Notes: generated from the letters alone by a model not told the origin. A DNA stretch of 64,000 bases from Butyrivibrio proteoclasticus P6B7 (GCF_000622085.1 NZ_JHWL01000019.1:20875-84874); one strand, 5' to 3'. Shown: positions 52,316 through 61,851, numbered from the stretch's first letter. A program made the numbers and translations.

Positions 52316-53494
52316 TTAGTGATGGAAAAGTCTAAGTCCTGTAAATGCCATTACCATGTCATGGCTGTTAGCTGCCTCAATAACGTTGTCGTCACGAACT
52401 GATCCACCTGGCTGAGCCACATACTTAACGCCGCTCTTATAAGCTCTTTCAATATTATCGCCAAATGGGAAGAACGCGTCTGAGCCAAGGGCTACATCTG
52501 TGTTCTTATCAAGCCATGCTCTCTTTTCAGCCTCAGTGAACACCGCTGGCTTCTCCTTAAAGATGTGCTCCCACTTGCCATCAGCAAGAACGTCCATGTA
52601 ATCAGCACCGATGTAAAGGTCAATAGCGTTGTCTCTGTCTGGTCTCTTGATGCTGTCAAGGAATGGAAGGTTAAGAACCTGTGGAGCCTGTCTAAGGAAC
52701 CAGTTATCAGCCTTAGAACCAGCAAGTCTTGTGCAGTGGATACGAGACTGCTGACCAGCGCCGATACCGATTGCCTGTCCGCCCTTTACATAGCAAACTG
52801 AGTTGGACTGTGTGTACTTAAGAGTGATAAGAGCAATGATAAGATCGATCTTAGCTGACTCAGGAAGCTCTTTGTTATCTGTAACAATGTTAGTAAGCAT
52901 CTTGTCATCAATTTCAATAAAGTTGTGACCCTGCTCGAAGGTTACGCCAAATACCTGCTTCTTTTCAATTGCTTCTGGAACATAATTCTCATCGATCTTG
53001 ATTACTGCGTAGTTACCGCCCTTCTTAGCCTTAAGGATCTCAAGGGCCTCATCTGTATAGCCAGGAGCAATGATACCATCAGAAACTTCTCTTTTTACAA
53101 GTCTTGCTGTGCACTCGTCGCAAACATCAGAAAGAGAAATGAAATCACCAAAGGAAGACATTCTGTCTGCGCCACGAGCTCTTGCATAGGCATTAGCAAG
53201 AGGTGTGAGCTCACCAAGATCCTCTACCCAATAGATCTTTTTCTCAATATCTGTAAGTGGTGTTCCTACAGCTGCGCCTGCTGGTGATACGTGTTTAAAG
53301 GAAGTAGCAGCTGGAAGTCCTGTTGCCTTCTTAAGCTCTGATACAAGCTGCCATCCGTTAAGGGCATCAAGTAAGTTGATATATCCAGGTCTTCCATTTA
53401 ATACTTCGATTGGAAGGTCTGCGCCATTTTCCATGTATACTCTGGATGGCTTCTGATTAGGGTTACATCCATATTTAAGTTCTATCTCGTTCAT
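52316..53494 (-). CDS. stand-alone AICAR transformylase (PurH C-terminal activity)
   Basis: A 392-residue phosphoribosylaminoimidazolecarboxamide formyltransferase. It starts MNEIELKYGCNPNQKPSRVY at the ATG 53492-53494 with AAGGAGA upstream. Family blocks are FKHVSPAGAAVGTPL, DRMSSFGDFISLSD, GIIAPGYTDEALEIL, KYTQSNSVCYVKGGQAIGIGAGQQSRIHCTRLAG, and SDAFFPFGDNIERA near the C-terminus. The usual N-terminal IMP cyclohydrolase (MGS-like) domain of bifunctional PurH is absent. The missing step is supplied by the PurO-type gene 87 bases upstream. It makes FAICAR from ZMP and 10-formyl-THF. Confidence 0.93.
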   Translation of the reverse strand: MNEIELKYGCNPNQKPSRVYMENGADLPIEVLNGRPGYINLLDALNGWQLVSELKKATGLPAATSFKHVSPAGAAVGTPLTDIEKKIYWVEDLGELTPLANAYARARGADRMSSFGDFISLSDVCDECTARLVKREVSDGIIAPGYTDEALEILKAKKGGNYAVIKIDENYVPEAIEKKQVFGVTFEQGHNFIEIDDKMLTNIVTDNKELPESAKIDLIIALITLKYTQSNSVCYVKGGQAIGIGAGQQSRIHCTRLAGSKADNWFLRQAPQVLNLPFLDSIKRPDRDNAIDLYIGADYMDVLADGKWEHIFKEKPAVFTEAEKRAWLDKNTDVALGSDAFFPFGDNIERAYKSGVKYVAQPGGSVRDDNVIEAANSHDMVMAFTGLRLFHH

Positions 53495-53581
53495 ACCTTT
53501 TCTCCTTTTAATATCACGTGATATCTTATTATCACCGTCTATAGCTACTATTTCCAACAATTAATTCATACCTGGGTCGTC

Positions 53582-54289
53582 TTACTGGTTCTTGTTAACA
53601 ATTCTTGCCTCGTACTTACCAGTCTCAATCTCGATAAATCTTGTGAAAAGAGATACCTTATTATCCTCATTAAGTGCGTTCCATACGTTGTTTGTGAAAG
53701 TATCGATATCCCCAGCGATATTCACAAGTGTAGGCTCTCCTTCGTAGCTAGGAAGAGGATTAGCATCCTTCATATATGTGTGGATAAAGTAACCCTCGCC
53801 ACTCTTTGGATTCTCGTAAGAATAAGTAAATCTCTGGCATGATGATGGATCGCCATTATTACTCTTTAAGATAGACATAGCAAAATCAAATTTGCCATTC
53901 TGAACATTCATGATACCTGAAATTCTAGGTGTGTAGTTAGGAGCATCCGGCTCAAACTCTCTTGTTCTAAGAGCCTGCTCAAAGGTCTGCCCCTCTTTCA
54001 TAAGGTCGTAGATAGTGTCTGTCTGATCGCCGTTTGTAACGATTGTAGAATTACCAAGAACGCGAACTGGAGCGTAGATGATAAGGCTTGGATCCTCAAG
54101 TTTAGCTGGATCAAAGGCCTGTGTGCGGATGCCTTCGCCATCCTCTACGAATACTCTGTTTCTTGAGTTCTCGCTTCTGCCCATGATAAAGTAAGCAGTT
54201 ACTGCATACTTGCCATCTTCTGAAACACCGATAACAATGCCTCGTCCTGGATAAGTGGTCTTAGAGATTTCTTTGGTCAATTCGATCAT
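53582..54289 (-). CDS. purO: IMP cyclohydrolase, PurO-type
   Basis: A 235-residue protein of the archaeal-type IMP cyclohydrolase family (PF07826). Conserved blocks: YPGRGIVIGVSEDGKYAVTAYFIMGRSENSRNRVF, GNSTIVTNGDQTDTIYD, DAPNYTPRISGIM, and NGDPSSCQRFTYSYENP. It closes the ring of FAICAR to give IMP, the last step of purine synthesis, normally done by the N-terminal half of PurH. With the transformylase gene it forms a split PurH. The ZTP riboswitch directly upstream confirms the pathway. The ribosome site is CTAGGAGG. Confidence 0.93.
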   Translation of the reverse strand: MIELTKEISKTTYPGRGIVIGVSEDGKYAVTAYFIMGRSENSRNRVFVEDGEGIRTQAFDPAKLEDPSLIIYAPVRVLGNSTIVTNGDQTDTIYDLMKEGQTFEQALRTREFEPDAPNYTPRISGIMNVQNGKFDFAMSILKSNNGDPSSCQRFTYSYENPKSGEGYFIHTYMKDANPLPSYEGEPTLVNIAGDIDTFTNNVWNALNEDNKVSLFTRFIEIETGKYEARIVNKNQ

Positions 54290-54302
54290 AAATCCTCCTA
54301 GA

Positions 54303-54412
54303 AAAAAATTTACCGCCTGAGCATTCCACTAAAAGCGGTTGCCCAGGCGGTCGACATTCAATATTATTATCCGTACTCCCATGTGGTTACCCACTTATCC
54401 GCCAGTCATACA
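54303..54412 (-). promoter_or_regulatory. ZTP (pfl) riboswitch with terminator, ahead of purO
   Basis: On the minus strand ATGACTGGCGGATAAGTGGG, then TAACCACATGGGAGT, a variable linker, and CGACCGCCTGGGCA match the ZTP/ZMP riboswitch in order. Its CCGCCTGGGCA also forms the 5' arm of a terminator closing with CTCAGGCGG followed by seven T (54303-54309). Binding of ZMP/ZTP, the substrate of the transformylase, would free the operon. A strong fit with the two genes downstream. Confidence 0.93.
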
Positions 54413-54540
54413 GACACCTATAACATACACTGTTTTACTTAAATTATCAAGTCCTGATTTTGTAGGAACGATACAGTTTACATTTTGGGGGAATCCAGCT
54501 CTGGCTCTTCTTCCTCAAATCAAACCAATAAAAATCCATA

Positions 54541-54807
54541 TCAGAAGAACAGAACTGCAATTCCCACGATCAGTAAAAGAAGCGCTGTTGCTCCAACAAT
54601 GAGAAATGTTACAGATGCAAGTCTGCAAAACAGGGTCGCATTAGGGTGATTACCTTTCTCTGCAAGCTTATTACCTGCAAAGATAAGTGAAATTCCGCCT
54701 CCTACTCCGGCCAATGTGGCAACAATAAGTATTCCTGCAAGCACTGCTAACGCGATTAAAAAAGCAAATAATAAAAACATTAGAATAATTACACTAAGTC
54801 CACCCAT
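54541..54807 (-). CDS. small membrane protein, 88 aa
   Basis: Two hydrophobic helices (about 4-43 and 62-88) joined by a short polar loop (FAGNKLAEKGNHPNAT). GGAG lies upstream of the ATG. The gene is monocistronic between the ABC operon and the ZTP riboswitch. No family recognised. Confidence 0.6.
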   Translation of the reverse strand: MGGLSVIILMFLLFAFLIALAVLAGILIVATLAGVGGGISLIFAGNKLAEKGNHPNATLFCRLASVTFLIVGATALLLLIVGIAVLFF

Positions 54808-54908
54808 ATCAAAACTCTCCTCTCAAAACTCCAAATAACGTTTCTATCTATTATACAACTGAGCTCCTTATAATGTTGCACTAATATTTTCCCTCTATTT
54901 TTGTTATG

Positions 54909-55706
54909 TCATTTCCACAAGGACAGCTGTTTCTTCATGTAGTTTTCCACATCCAGACCATAAGCCTCCTGAAGCTCTTTATTTCCAAGGCTGCTTGCCC
55001 TATCTCCATTGGCAATAATCTGGCCATCCTTCATAACAATAAATTCATCGCAGACACTAAGTGCCATATTTATATCGTGAAATACACCAATAAGCGTATT
55101 CTTTACTACTCTTCCATCCTCTAAAGTGGTGCTTTCCTTACTCCATTCCATCAGATACTCCATGAGCTCTGCCTGATACTTAAGATCCAGATGGTTAGTA
55201 GGCTCATCCAAAAGAAGTATCGGGGTCTGCTGAGCCATGGTTCTAGCCAGGAACACACGCTGTCTCTGGCCTCCTGACAGCTCATCAATCTGCTTATCTC
55301 TTATATCAGTAAGACCATTTCTTACAAGACACTTCTCCACAACCTCTCTGTCTTTGGCATCTGGAATACCAAAGATATTGTCAGTGTAAAGATATCTGCC
55401 CAGCATTACAGTCTCTTCCACAGTATAAGAAAAATAGATAGAAGAAAGCTGTGTCATTATAGCCACCATTCTAGACAGCTCTTTTCTCTTATAGGAGGAA
55501 ACCTCCCTTTCATCAAGAGAAAGACTTCCATCATAGGAAAGCATTCCGCCGATAGCCCTTAACAAAGTAGTCTTACCAGAGCCATTAGCTCCAAGAATAG
55601 CCACTTTACTGCCTTCTGCAATATCAAACGATATTCTATTTAATACTGGATTGACACTCGGTTTTTTGCCATATCCACAAACAAGATCTTTACTTTTTAG
55701 TATCAT
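54909..55706 (-). CDS. cobalamin/siderophore-type ABC transporter ATP-binding protein
   Basis: A 265-residue importer ATPase of the FecE/BtuD type. Walker A is GANGSGKTTLL, the signature is ELSGGQRQRVFLAR, and Walker B is PILLLDEPTNHLD. It overlaps the permease gene by 17 bases. Substrate is inferred from the cobalamin riboswitch and solute-binding gene of the operon; the domain alone cannot tell B12 from siderophore uptake. Confidence 0.93.
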   Translation of the reverse strand: MILKSKDLVCGYGKKPSVNPVLNRISFDIAEGSKVAILGANGSGKTTLLRAIGGMLSYDGSLSLDEREVSSYKRKELSRMVAIMTQLSSIYFSYTVEETVMLGRYLYTDNIFGIPDAKDREVVEKCLVRNGLTDIRDKQIDELSGGQRQRVFLARTMAQQTPILLLDEPTNHLDLKYQAELMEYLMEWSKESTTLEDGRVVKNTLIGVFHDINMALSVCDEFIVMKDGQIIANGDRASSLGNKELQEAYGLDVENYMKKQLSLWK

Positions 55707-56718
55707 GAAAATATACCCATAAAAAGAATGGAGCTCCCACCAGAGCTGTCACAGCACCTACTGGAATCTCTCTAGGTGCAAGGATTGTTCTTGAGATCAT
55801 ATCTGCAAGGGCCATAAATGCGCCCCCAAGGATCATAGACATTGGAAGTACGTATCTGTGCCTTGATCCGAATATGCGCCTTACAATATGAGGAACAGTC
55901 AGGTCTACAAAACCAATAATGCCTGAAAAGCACACAGCTGCTCCTGTCAGGAAGGACGCGATTATAAGCAGTCTTATCTTAGACTTCCTTGTATCTACAC
56001 CAATACTCATGGCCTGCTCATCGCCGAAGGTCATAATATCCAGTTCTCTGTGCAAGAACATCAAAAGAACTATGCCGATCAGCACACATACAGCCACGAT
56101 AAAGCTGTGTATCCATCTCCTTCCGGAAAAGGATCCCATCTGCCAGAATACAAGCCTTTGAACATGCTCACTGGCAAGGGAAGTGATGATCGTCAGCATA
56201 GCATTAACAAACAGAGAAAAGACCATACCAAAGAGGATAATGGTGTGATTCTGCATGTTGTGATCAATCCTTGAGGATACACCGATAACAAAAAGAACTG
56301 TCAAAAATCCCGCAGCGAATCCCACTACAGGAAGAGTAAAAATGCCAAGGACTGTGCTGGAAACTCCCATAACGATTACAATAGCAGCTCCTAAAGAAGC
56401 ACCGGCAGAAACACCCATTGTATATGATGAAGCCAATGGATTCTGCAAAATAGACTGCATTACAACACCGCTTAATGAAAGGGCAGCACCTACAAAAAAA
56501 GCCGTAAAAGTCCTTGGCATCCTAATCTCCCATAAGATTGATACCAAGGACTTATCTATTGTTTCTGGAATGACAGTTCCAGTTATTTTGTGAAAGACTA
56601 TTGAAAGTCCTTCTTTAACTGGAACTGATACACTTCCAAGACTCATGCATAATAGAACAATAACAAATGATATTGCACAACCTATTATGATTTTATAACT
56701 CTGAGTACTTTTATTCAC
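55690..56718 (-). CDS. FecCD-type permease (BtuC-like)
   Basis: A 342-residue permease with about ten membrane segments. Family motifs are RMPRTFTAFFVGAALSLSGV, QSILQNPLASSYTMGVSAGASLGA, and FSGIIGFVDLTVPHIVRRIFG. The GTG start at 56718 overlaps the binding-protein stop (GTGA), so it is translated by coupling and its own Shine-Dalgarno is weak. It forms the channel of the BtuFCD-type importer. Confidence 0.93.
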   Translation of the reverse strand: MNKSTQSYKIIIGCAISFVIVLLCMSLGSVSVPVKEGLSIVFHKITGTVIPETIDKSLVSILWEIRMPRTFTAFFVGAALSLSGVVMQSILQNPLASSYTMGVSAGASLGAAIVIVMGVSSTVLGIFTLPVVGFAAGFLTVLFVIGVSSRIDHNMQNHTIILFGMVFSLFVNAMLTIITSLASEHVQRLVFWQMGSFSGRRWIHSFIVAVCVLIGIVLLMFLHRELDIMTFGDEQAMSIGVDTRKSKIRLLIIASFLTGAAVCFSGIIGFVDLTVPHIVRRIFGSRHRYVLPMSMILGGAFMALADMISRTILAPREIPVGAVTALVGAPFFLWVYFHDTKK

Positions 56719-57797
56719 GCTGCGTTATCTTCCTCTGCGTCATCTGCTTCAAAAGGATCAACCACGTCACTGTAATAATCAGGATAAATGTCTTTTGCCA
56801 TCTCTATCATAGCACTAACTACGTGATGGTTAGGACGGTTAATTGCATCTCCATCAAGCTGGAATACTGCGCCATCCTTAATTGCTGCTACGTTCTCCCA
56901 GCCGCTCATTGTAAGAAGTACATTTACAACGTCTGGTGTATATGTGTCAGATGTAAGGATAACCTGAGGATCCATAGCAACAGCAGCCTCTTCTGTAAGA
57001 GCTGGCCACTGCTCTGTTGAATCACCAGCTACGTTTGTAGCACCGATTGTCTCAATCATCTCGTTGATGTATGTATTAGCACCGCAAGAATAGATTGTAG
57101 GATAATCTGCTGTTGGTGTTGAGATCTCATAAAGAACTGTCTTCTTCTCTTCCTCTGGAATAGTAGAAGCAATAGCTACGATCTCATCAATAGTAGCCTT
57201 CATCTCGTTAGAAATGGCACTGGCCTCATCCTCTTTACCAACTACAGCACCGATGAACTCGATATCTGCAATGATATCAGCTAAGCTTGCACTACTTGGA
57301 ATATCGCAGACACAAACACCAGCCTCTTTAACTGAAGCAAACACATCCTCACCATGGCTTGCACTCATACCTGTTGTAAATACAACATCAGCGCCAAGTG
57401 CAATGATCTGCTCCTGATCTGGAGCCATCATATCGAACTGTGGGATATCTGCTGTAAGATACTCGCTGTAGCTAGCATATGAATATGTATCGCAAGCTAC
57501 GATCTTGTCACCAAGTCCGAGATCAACAAGGATCTGGGTTGTTGATGGTGCCATTGAAATAATGTTTTCAACTGTTTCTGGGAGAGTAATAGGATTACCA
57601 CTGCGATCTGTAGAAAGATCTGTCTCTGCCTCCTGTGATGCCTCTTCAGTAGATGCGTCAGATGTTGCATCAACCTCAGATGAAGCCTCTGTAGCAGGCT
57701 CAGTGGTTGTTTCTGTCTGGTTCTGGGTACCACAACCTACAACCAAACTAGAGATCATAGCAACAGCCATGACCATGGATAAAAACTTCTTTTTCAT
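56715..57797 (-). CDS. cobalamin-type ABC transporter substrate-binding lipoprotein (BtuF-like)
   Basis: A 360-residue lipoprotein with signal peptide MKKKFLSMVMAVAMISSL and lipobox VVGC (Cys22). The ATG at 57795-57797 follows GAGGAA; a GTG slightly upstream is not needed. A low-complexity Ser/Thr/Glu linker (about 24-62) precedes the periplasmic-binding fold, with IISMAPSTTQILVDLGLGDKIV, MMAPDQEQIIALGADVVFTTG, and the second lobe. The C-terminus is acidic. Together with the riboswitch it points to corrinoid uptake. Confidence 0.93.
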   Translation of the reverse strand: MKKKFLSMVMAVAMISSLVVGCGTQNQTETTTEPATEASSEVDATSDASTEEASQEAETDLSTDRSGNPITLPETVENIISMAPSTTQILVDLGLGDKIVACDTYSYASYSEYLTADIPQFDMMAPDQEQIIALGADVVFTTGMSASHGEDVFASVKEAGVCVCDIPSSASLADIIADIEFIGAVVGKEDEASAISNEMKATIDEIVAIASTIPEEEKKTVLYEISTPTADYPTIYSCGANTYINEMIETIGATNVAGDSTEQWPALTEEAAVAMDPQVILTSDTYTPDVVNVLLTMSGWENVAAIKDGAVFQLDGDAINRPNHHVVSAMIEMAKDIYPDYYSDVVDPFEADDAEEDNAA

Positions 57798-57844
57798 AAT
57801 GTTCCTCACTTTCTTTGACTCGAAGAAATAATGTGGTTTGTAAA

Positions 57845-57985
57845 TTACCTGGGCAGGTATCTGGCTGGGAAAAGATAGCTCTTTTCCATCACAGTAGCGG
57901 CACTGCTGAAGATTCTCACTTCATTCCCTTTTAATTGGCTCCGAAAACATCCCTGTCTCTGGTCACACCCGGGCAAAGCAACTCT
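57845..57985 (-). promoter_or_regulatory. cobalamin riboswitch ahead of the btu-type operon
   Basis: On the minus strand GGGAATGAAGTGAGAATC, CAGCAGTGCCGCTACTGTGA and the B12 box AGCCAGATACCTGCC occur in order; TTGCCCGGG pairs with CCCAGGTAA as stem P1. A TATAAT at 57989-57994 and a TTGACA at 58004-58009 lie just upstream, with spacing too short to be one promoter; a TAGAGT 17 bases from TTGACA is the alternative. It should repress uptake genes when cobalamin is plentiful. Confidence 0.97.
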
Positions 57986-58083
57986 ACCATTATATATGTT
58001 TTCTGTCAAATCCGCGAGTTCGCATAATTGTTAAATAAATTAATTAAATACAGCAAAAAACCACATCAACGCTGAGGGTCTTA

Positions 58084-58224
58084 CTACTTAAACATAAGTT
58101 GGCATCTTACGTTCCTTGGCTTCGTAATCTCATTGATATGGTTTAATGCTTTGGCGAAATATATTAATTGTTTTTCACGACTAACTAGAGGAGTATCATC
58201 GTGAAATAAGGGGGGCAAATTCAT
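58084..58224 (-). CDS. possible 46-residue ORF upstream of the cobalamin riboswitch
   Basis: An open frame beginning MNLPPLFHDDTPLVSREKQ and ending CQLMFK. It uses more A/T-ending codons than its neighbours and has no ribosome site, so it may be a fragment of a lost gene, not an active one. No family recognised. The surroundings (57990-58440) hold no other gene. Confidence 0.25.
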   Translation of the reverse strand: MNLPPLFHDDTPLVSREKQLIYFAKALNHINEITKPRNVRCQLMFK

Positions 58225-58458
58225 TAACTTAATAACTCATTTGCTGTACTTATTATACACACAATTCAAATAAATTGCAAGTTTCTTAAAATATTTGTAA
58301 TATTATCTCACATTTTTCGAAATTTCATATAGCAATTGTAAATTTATTCGACAACAAATATCCGAAAGAAATAAGCAAAAATCAGTAAGTGCACGCCTGC
58401 GTACTGTGTTAGAATAGGCTCTAGTGACAATAAACCATCACAAAAGGAGATGTATGAA

Positions 58459-59487
58459 ATGAGAGATTTTAAGGGATACATGCATGGTATCAATCTGGGT
58501 GGCTGGCTTTCCCAGTGCAATCACACTAAGGAAAGATACGATACTTTTATAGTAGAAAAAGATATTGAAGTAATTAAGAGCTGGGGTGCTGACCACATCA
58601 GAGTTCCAGTGGACTACGATCTTGTAGAGACTCAGGAAGGCGAATACAAGGAGGAAGGCTTTGGTTATATCCAGAAGGCCATTGACTGGTCCCGTAAGAA
58701 CGGCCTTAACATGGTTCTTGACCTTCACAAGACCTTTGGCTACAGTTTTGACAGCGGCGAGAATGAATCAGGCTTTTTTGACAACGAAGCTTATCAGGAG
58801 CGCTTCTATAAGCTCTGGGAACAGTTCGCACAGCGCTTTGGTAAATATGAAGACACCGTTGCCTTCGAGCTTCTCAATGAGGTTACCAAGAAGGAATACT
58901 GCAAAACCTGGAATGCCATTTCCAAGAAGTGCATTCAGCGTGTAAGAAAGTACGCTCCTACTATCAAGATCTTAGTTGGTGGCTACTACAACAACAGTAT
59001 CGAGGCCTTAAAAGATCTTGAGGCTCCTTACGATGACAACGTGGTCTACAACTTCCACTGCTACGAACCACTTATCTTCACACATCAGGGCGCTCACTGG
59101 ATAAAAGAGATGGATACAAGCTTCAGAATGCCATTCGACTGCACCTATGGCGAATACATCAAATACAACGATGAGCAGCTTGATCACACCACAGGCGATA
59201 TGGCAGGCTTTGATCCTTCCAAGAAGATCGGAATCGAATATTTCGAGCAGTACGTAGAAGAGGCTGTAAGAGTTGCCAACGAGCGTGATGTAGCCCTCTA
59301 CTGCGGAGAATACGGCGTTATCAACTTAGCTTCTGCAGAAGATTCCCTTAAGTGGTATCAGGCTATCTGCAAATGCTTCGACAAATTCGGTATCGGCAGA
59401 GCTGCCTGGAGCTACAAGGAAATGGACTTCGGTCTTTCTGATGACCACATGAAGGCTGTTCTTCCTGAAATTACCAAGATTTTCTAA
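58459..59487 (+). CDS. cytoplasmic GH5 glycoside hydrolase (cellulase family)
   Basis: A 342-residue GH5 (beta/alpha)8 enzyme. The ATG at 58459 has AAAGGAG at normal spacing; the ATG at 58450 overlaps the ribosome site. Motifs: MHGINLGGWLSQC, HIRVPVDYDLV, NMVLDLHKTFGYSFD, the acid/base Glu in FELLNEVTK, VYNFHCYEP, and the nucleophile Glu in ALYCGEYGVI. No signal peptide, so it acts on imported cello- or gluco-oligosaccharides. It is followed by a terminator and the GH13 gene, suggesting intracellular oligosaccharide use. Confidence 0.9.
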   Translation: MRDFKGYMHGINLGGWLSQCNHTKERYDTFIVEKDIEVIKSWGADHIRVPVDYDLVETQEGEYKEEGFGYIQKAIDWSRKNGLNMVLDLHKTFGYSFDSGENESGFFDNEAYQERFYKLWEQFAQRFGKYEDTVAFELLNEVTKKEYCKTWNAISKKCIQRVRKYAPTIKILVGGYYNNSIEALKDLEAPYDDNVVYNFHCYEPLIFTHQGAHWIKEMDTSFRMPFDCTYGEYIKYNDEQLDHTTGDMAGFDPSKKIGIEYFEQYVEEAVRVANERDVALYCGEYGVINLASAEDSLKWYQAICKCFDKFGIGRAAWSYKEMDFGLSDDHMKAVLPEITKIF

Positions 59488-59520
59488 TTTACACCAAGGT
59501 TCTCATAATATATAATAAAA

Positions 59521-59557
59521 GCGTCATCGGAAACGTTTCCGGTGACGCTAAATTTTT
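59521..59557 (+). terminator. terminator after GH5
   Basis: GCGTCATCGGAAA (59521-59533) pairs with TTTCCGGTGACGC (59536-59548) with one G-U-type mismatch, followed by TAAATTTTT. GH13 follows with its own ribosome site. Confidence 0.8.
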
Positions 59558-59576
59558 AAATTCATGGAGGTTTCCA

Positions 59577-61112
59577 ATGCCTAGCTGGTTAAAAGATGCT
59601 GTTTTTTATGAGATATATCCCCAGAGCTTCAAGGATACCAATGAAGACGGAATAGGTGATATCAACGGAATCATTGAAAAACTTGATTATATCAAGGATC
59701 TTGGCTGTAATGCCCTCTGGATCAATCCTTGCTACGACTCTCCTTTTAAGGATGCAGGCTACGATGTGAGAGATTACAAAAAGGTTGCACCAAGATACGG
59801 TTCCAATCAGGACCTTTACAGACTCTTTGGAGAAGCCCACAACAGAGGAATCAAGGTACTTCTTGATCTGGTTCCTGGTCATACTTCTGAGGAACACAAA
59901 TGGTTCCAGGAAAGTAAAAAAGCTGAAAAGAATGAGTATTCCAACAGATATGTCTGGACTAACGGCGCATTCCAGGGCATTGGCGGGCACCCTTATATAG
60001 GTGGAGAGGCCGACAGAGACGGCTGCTATATGCTTAACTTCTTCAAGTGCCAGCCAGCTCTTAACTACGGTTTTCTTAACAGAACCGAGGATTGGCAGCT
60101 TCCACCAGACCATCCTGACTGTATCGCCACAAGAGAAGCCCTTAAGGACATTATGCGCTTCTGGCTTGACCACGGCTGCGATGGCTTTAGAGTAGATATG
60201 GCAGATTCTCTGGTAAAAGAGGATGATGAGAACAAATCAGCAACTGGCGCTGTTTGGAAGAACATCAGAGAAATGATGGATAAGGACTATCCGGAAGCAG
60301 CCCTGGTTTCTGAATGGAGTAACCCATATCAGTCTCTTAAAAGCGGCTTCCACTGTGACTTTTATCTTGACCATCACGGAAACGGCTACAACACTCTTAT
60401 AAGAGATAATGAAACTCCAGGTGGTGACCACAGTTTCCTTAAAAAAGACGGTCACGGCGATATCTTCAGATTCCTGGATGACTATCTTCCTAAATATGAC
60501 AACACCAAGGACGATGGATATATTAGCTTTTTTACCTGCAATCATGACACGCCAAGAGCTCGCAGAACCCTGGGCTACGATGAACTTAAAATAGCATATG
60601 CTATGTTTTTAACTCTTCCAGGTGTTCCATTCATTTATTATGGGGATGAAATTGGAATGAGATATCTTGAGATTCCTACCAAAGAAGGTGGCTTTGCAAG
60701 AACAGGATCAAGAACTCCAATGCAGTGGGATCACAGCAAGAACATGGGATTTTCAGAGGCTCCAGAGGATATCCTCTATCTTCCTCTTGATCCAGCAGCC
60801 GATGCTCCAACTGTAGATGATCAGGCTTCTGACGAGAATTCACTTTATAACGAAGTTAAGCGCCTTATCGCCCTTCGTCACCAGTATACTGACCTTCAGG
60901 CCGATGGATCTTTTGAAGTAATATTTGCCGAAAAGGAGGCCTTTCCATTTGTTTATAAGCGCGGCTCTTTAATAGTTGCCATCAACCCTTCAGACCAGGA
61001 AGCCCGCGTAAGTCTCCCAGAAAGTGCTTCAGCCCTTTTCCAGATCGGAGATATCTCTCTCAATGGAAAAGAGCTGACAATGAAGCCGCAGAGCTTTGTA
61101 GTCTGCAAATAA
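59577..61112 (+). CDS. GH13 alpha-glucosidase / oligo-1,6-glucosidase-like
   Basis: A 511-residue GH13 enzyme with the usual domains A, B and C. Seen: DAVFYEIYPQSFKDTNEDG, ALWINPCYDSPFKDAGYDV, LLDLVPGHTSEEHKWF, catalytic nucleophile Asp in GCDGFRVDMADSL, acid/base Glu in AALVSEWSNPYQ, transition-state Asp in FFTCNHDTPRARR, and GDEIGMR. It hydrolyses alpha-glucosides in the cytoplasm. Domain A shows unusual EW (not EV/EM) at the acid/base and a short domain B. Its stop ends 1 base before the convergent ECF gene's stop; no terminator separates them. Confidence 0.92.
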   Translation: MPSWLKDAVFYEIYPQSFKDTNEDGIGDINGIIEKLDYIKDLGCNALWINPCYDSPFKDAGYDVRDYKKVAPRYGSNQDLYRLFGEAHNRGIKVLLDLVPGHTSEEHKWFQESKKAEKNEYSNRYVWTNGAFQGIGGHPYIGGEADRDGCYMLNFFKCQPALNYGFLNRTEDWQLPPDHPDCIATREALKDIMRFWLDHGCDGFRVDMADSLVKEDDENKSATGAVWKNIREMMDKDYPEAALVSEWSNPYQSLKSGFHCDFYLDHHGNGYNTLIRDNETPGGDHSFLKKDGHGDIFRFLDDYLPKYDNTKDDGYISFFTCNHDTPRARRTLGYDELKIAYAMFLTLPGVPFIYYGDEIGMRYLEIPTKEGGFARTGSRTPMQWDHSKNMGFSEAPEDILYLPLDPAADAPTVDDQASDENSLYNEVKRLIALRHQYTDLQADGSFEVIFAEKEAFPFVYKRGSLIVAINPSDQEARVSLPESASALFQIGDISLNGKELTMKPQSFVVCK

Positions 61113-61113
61113 T

Positions 61114-61719
61114 TCAACCAGCCTTCTTAACCTCTTTAGCACGTACCATTGGGAGGATATCGGCTTTATTAAGTGCTGGACGAATAGCATTATAAAGAAC
61201 TATAGCGATCACTGAATTGATCACTGCATTTATTACTGTTGCATAGGTTGTAATTGCCACGAGAGAATCGATGGCTTTTGCAGCCTTTTCTGCATCAGGA
61301 ATAAGAATTGTAAACCATACATATTTAAGAGATGGCTCAAATACACAGTTAAAGGCCAGTGCTCCCACCGTTGCTATAGCAGACCATTTGGCAATCTTAG
61401 CCTTATCATGGCTCTGTGAGATCTTACCAATCTTATGAGCAATAAGCCCAACCACAAGGCCCATCACCAGCTTACAGATAAATGTCCTGGGGGCAGATGC
61501 TGCAAATCCTGTGAGAATATCTGCAAGTGTAAGTCCAACAGCTCCGGCAAGTCCGCCGTATACACCACCAAGTAATAATGCACCAAGAACAACAAATGCG
61601 TTGCCTATATGTACCTTAGTTCCATTTGCGTTAATAGCAGGGAAAATGGCATATCCTACATAGCAAAGGGCCGCCATAAGGCCTGCATAAGAAATATTCA
61701 AGATCTGATTCTTTTTCAT
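61114..61719 (-). CDS. ECF transporter S component, probably vitamin B6-type
   Basis: A 201-residue membrane protein with six helices, starting with NISYAGLMAALCYVGYAIFPA (S-component pattern) and followed by VHIGNAFVVLGALLLGGVYGGLAGAVG. A very strong GGGAGGAG site precedes the ATG. The divergent neighbour is a MocR-type, PLP-linked regulator, the standard partner of vitamin B6 uptake genes; this suggests a pyridoxine/pyridoxal S component. Specificity rests on context. A CTGGT inverted pair at 61784-61835 between the two starts may be the regulator's site. Confidence 0.8.
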   Translation of the reverse strand: MKKNQILNISYAGLMAALCYVGYAIFPAINANGTKVHIGNAFVVLGALLLGGVYGGLAGAVGLTLADILTGFAASAPRTFICKLVMGLVVGLIAHKIGKISQSHDKAKIAKWSAIATVGALAFNCVFEPSLKYVWFTILIPDAEKAAKAIDSLVAITTYATVINAVINSVIAIVLYNAIRPALNKADILPMVRAKEVKKAG

Positions 61720-61851
61720 TGTGAGTCTCCTCCCGTGGGAATTATGTATATTGACTTAAACATTGAAGTTAATATATCATCAAACTGGTGACATTAAAAA
61801 TATCAGTTTTGGAATATTTTATATGACCAGATTGAAATAAGGGGATAATCA

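Noticed and set aside
59589..60173. 194-residue minus-strand frame antisense to GH13
   Set aside because: Lies wholly inside a confident GH13 gene on the other strand; shadow frame.
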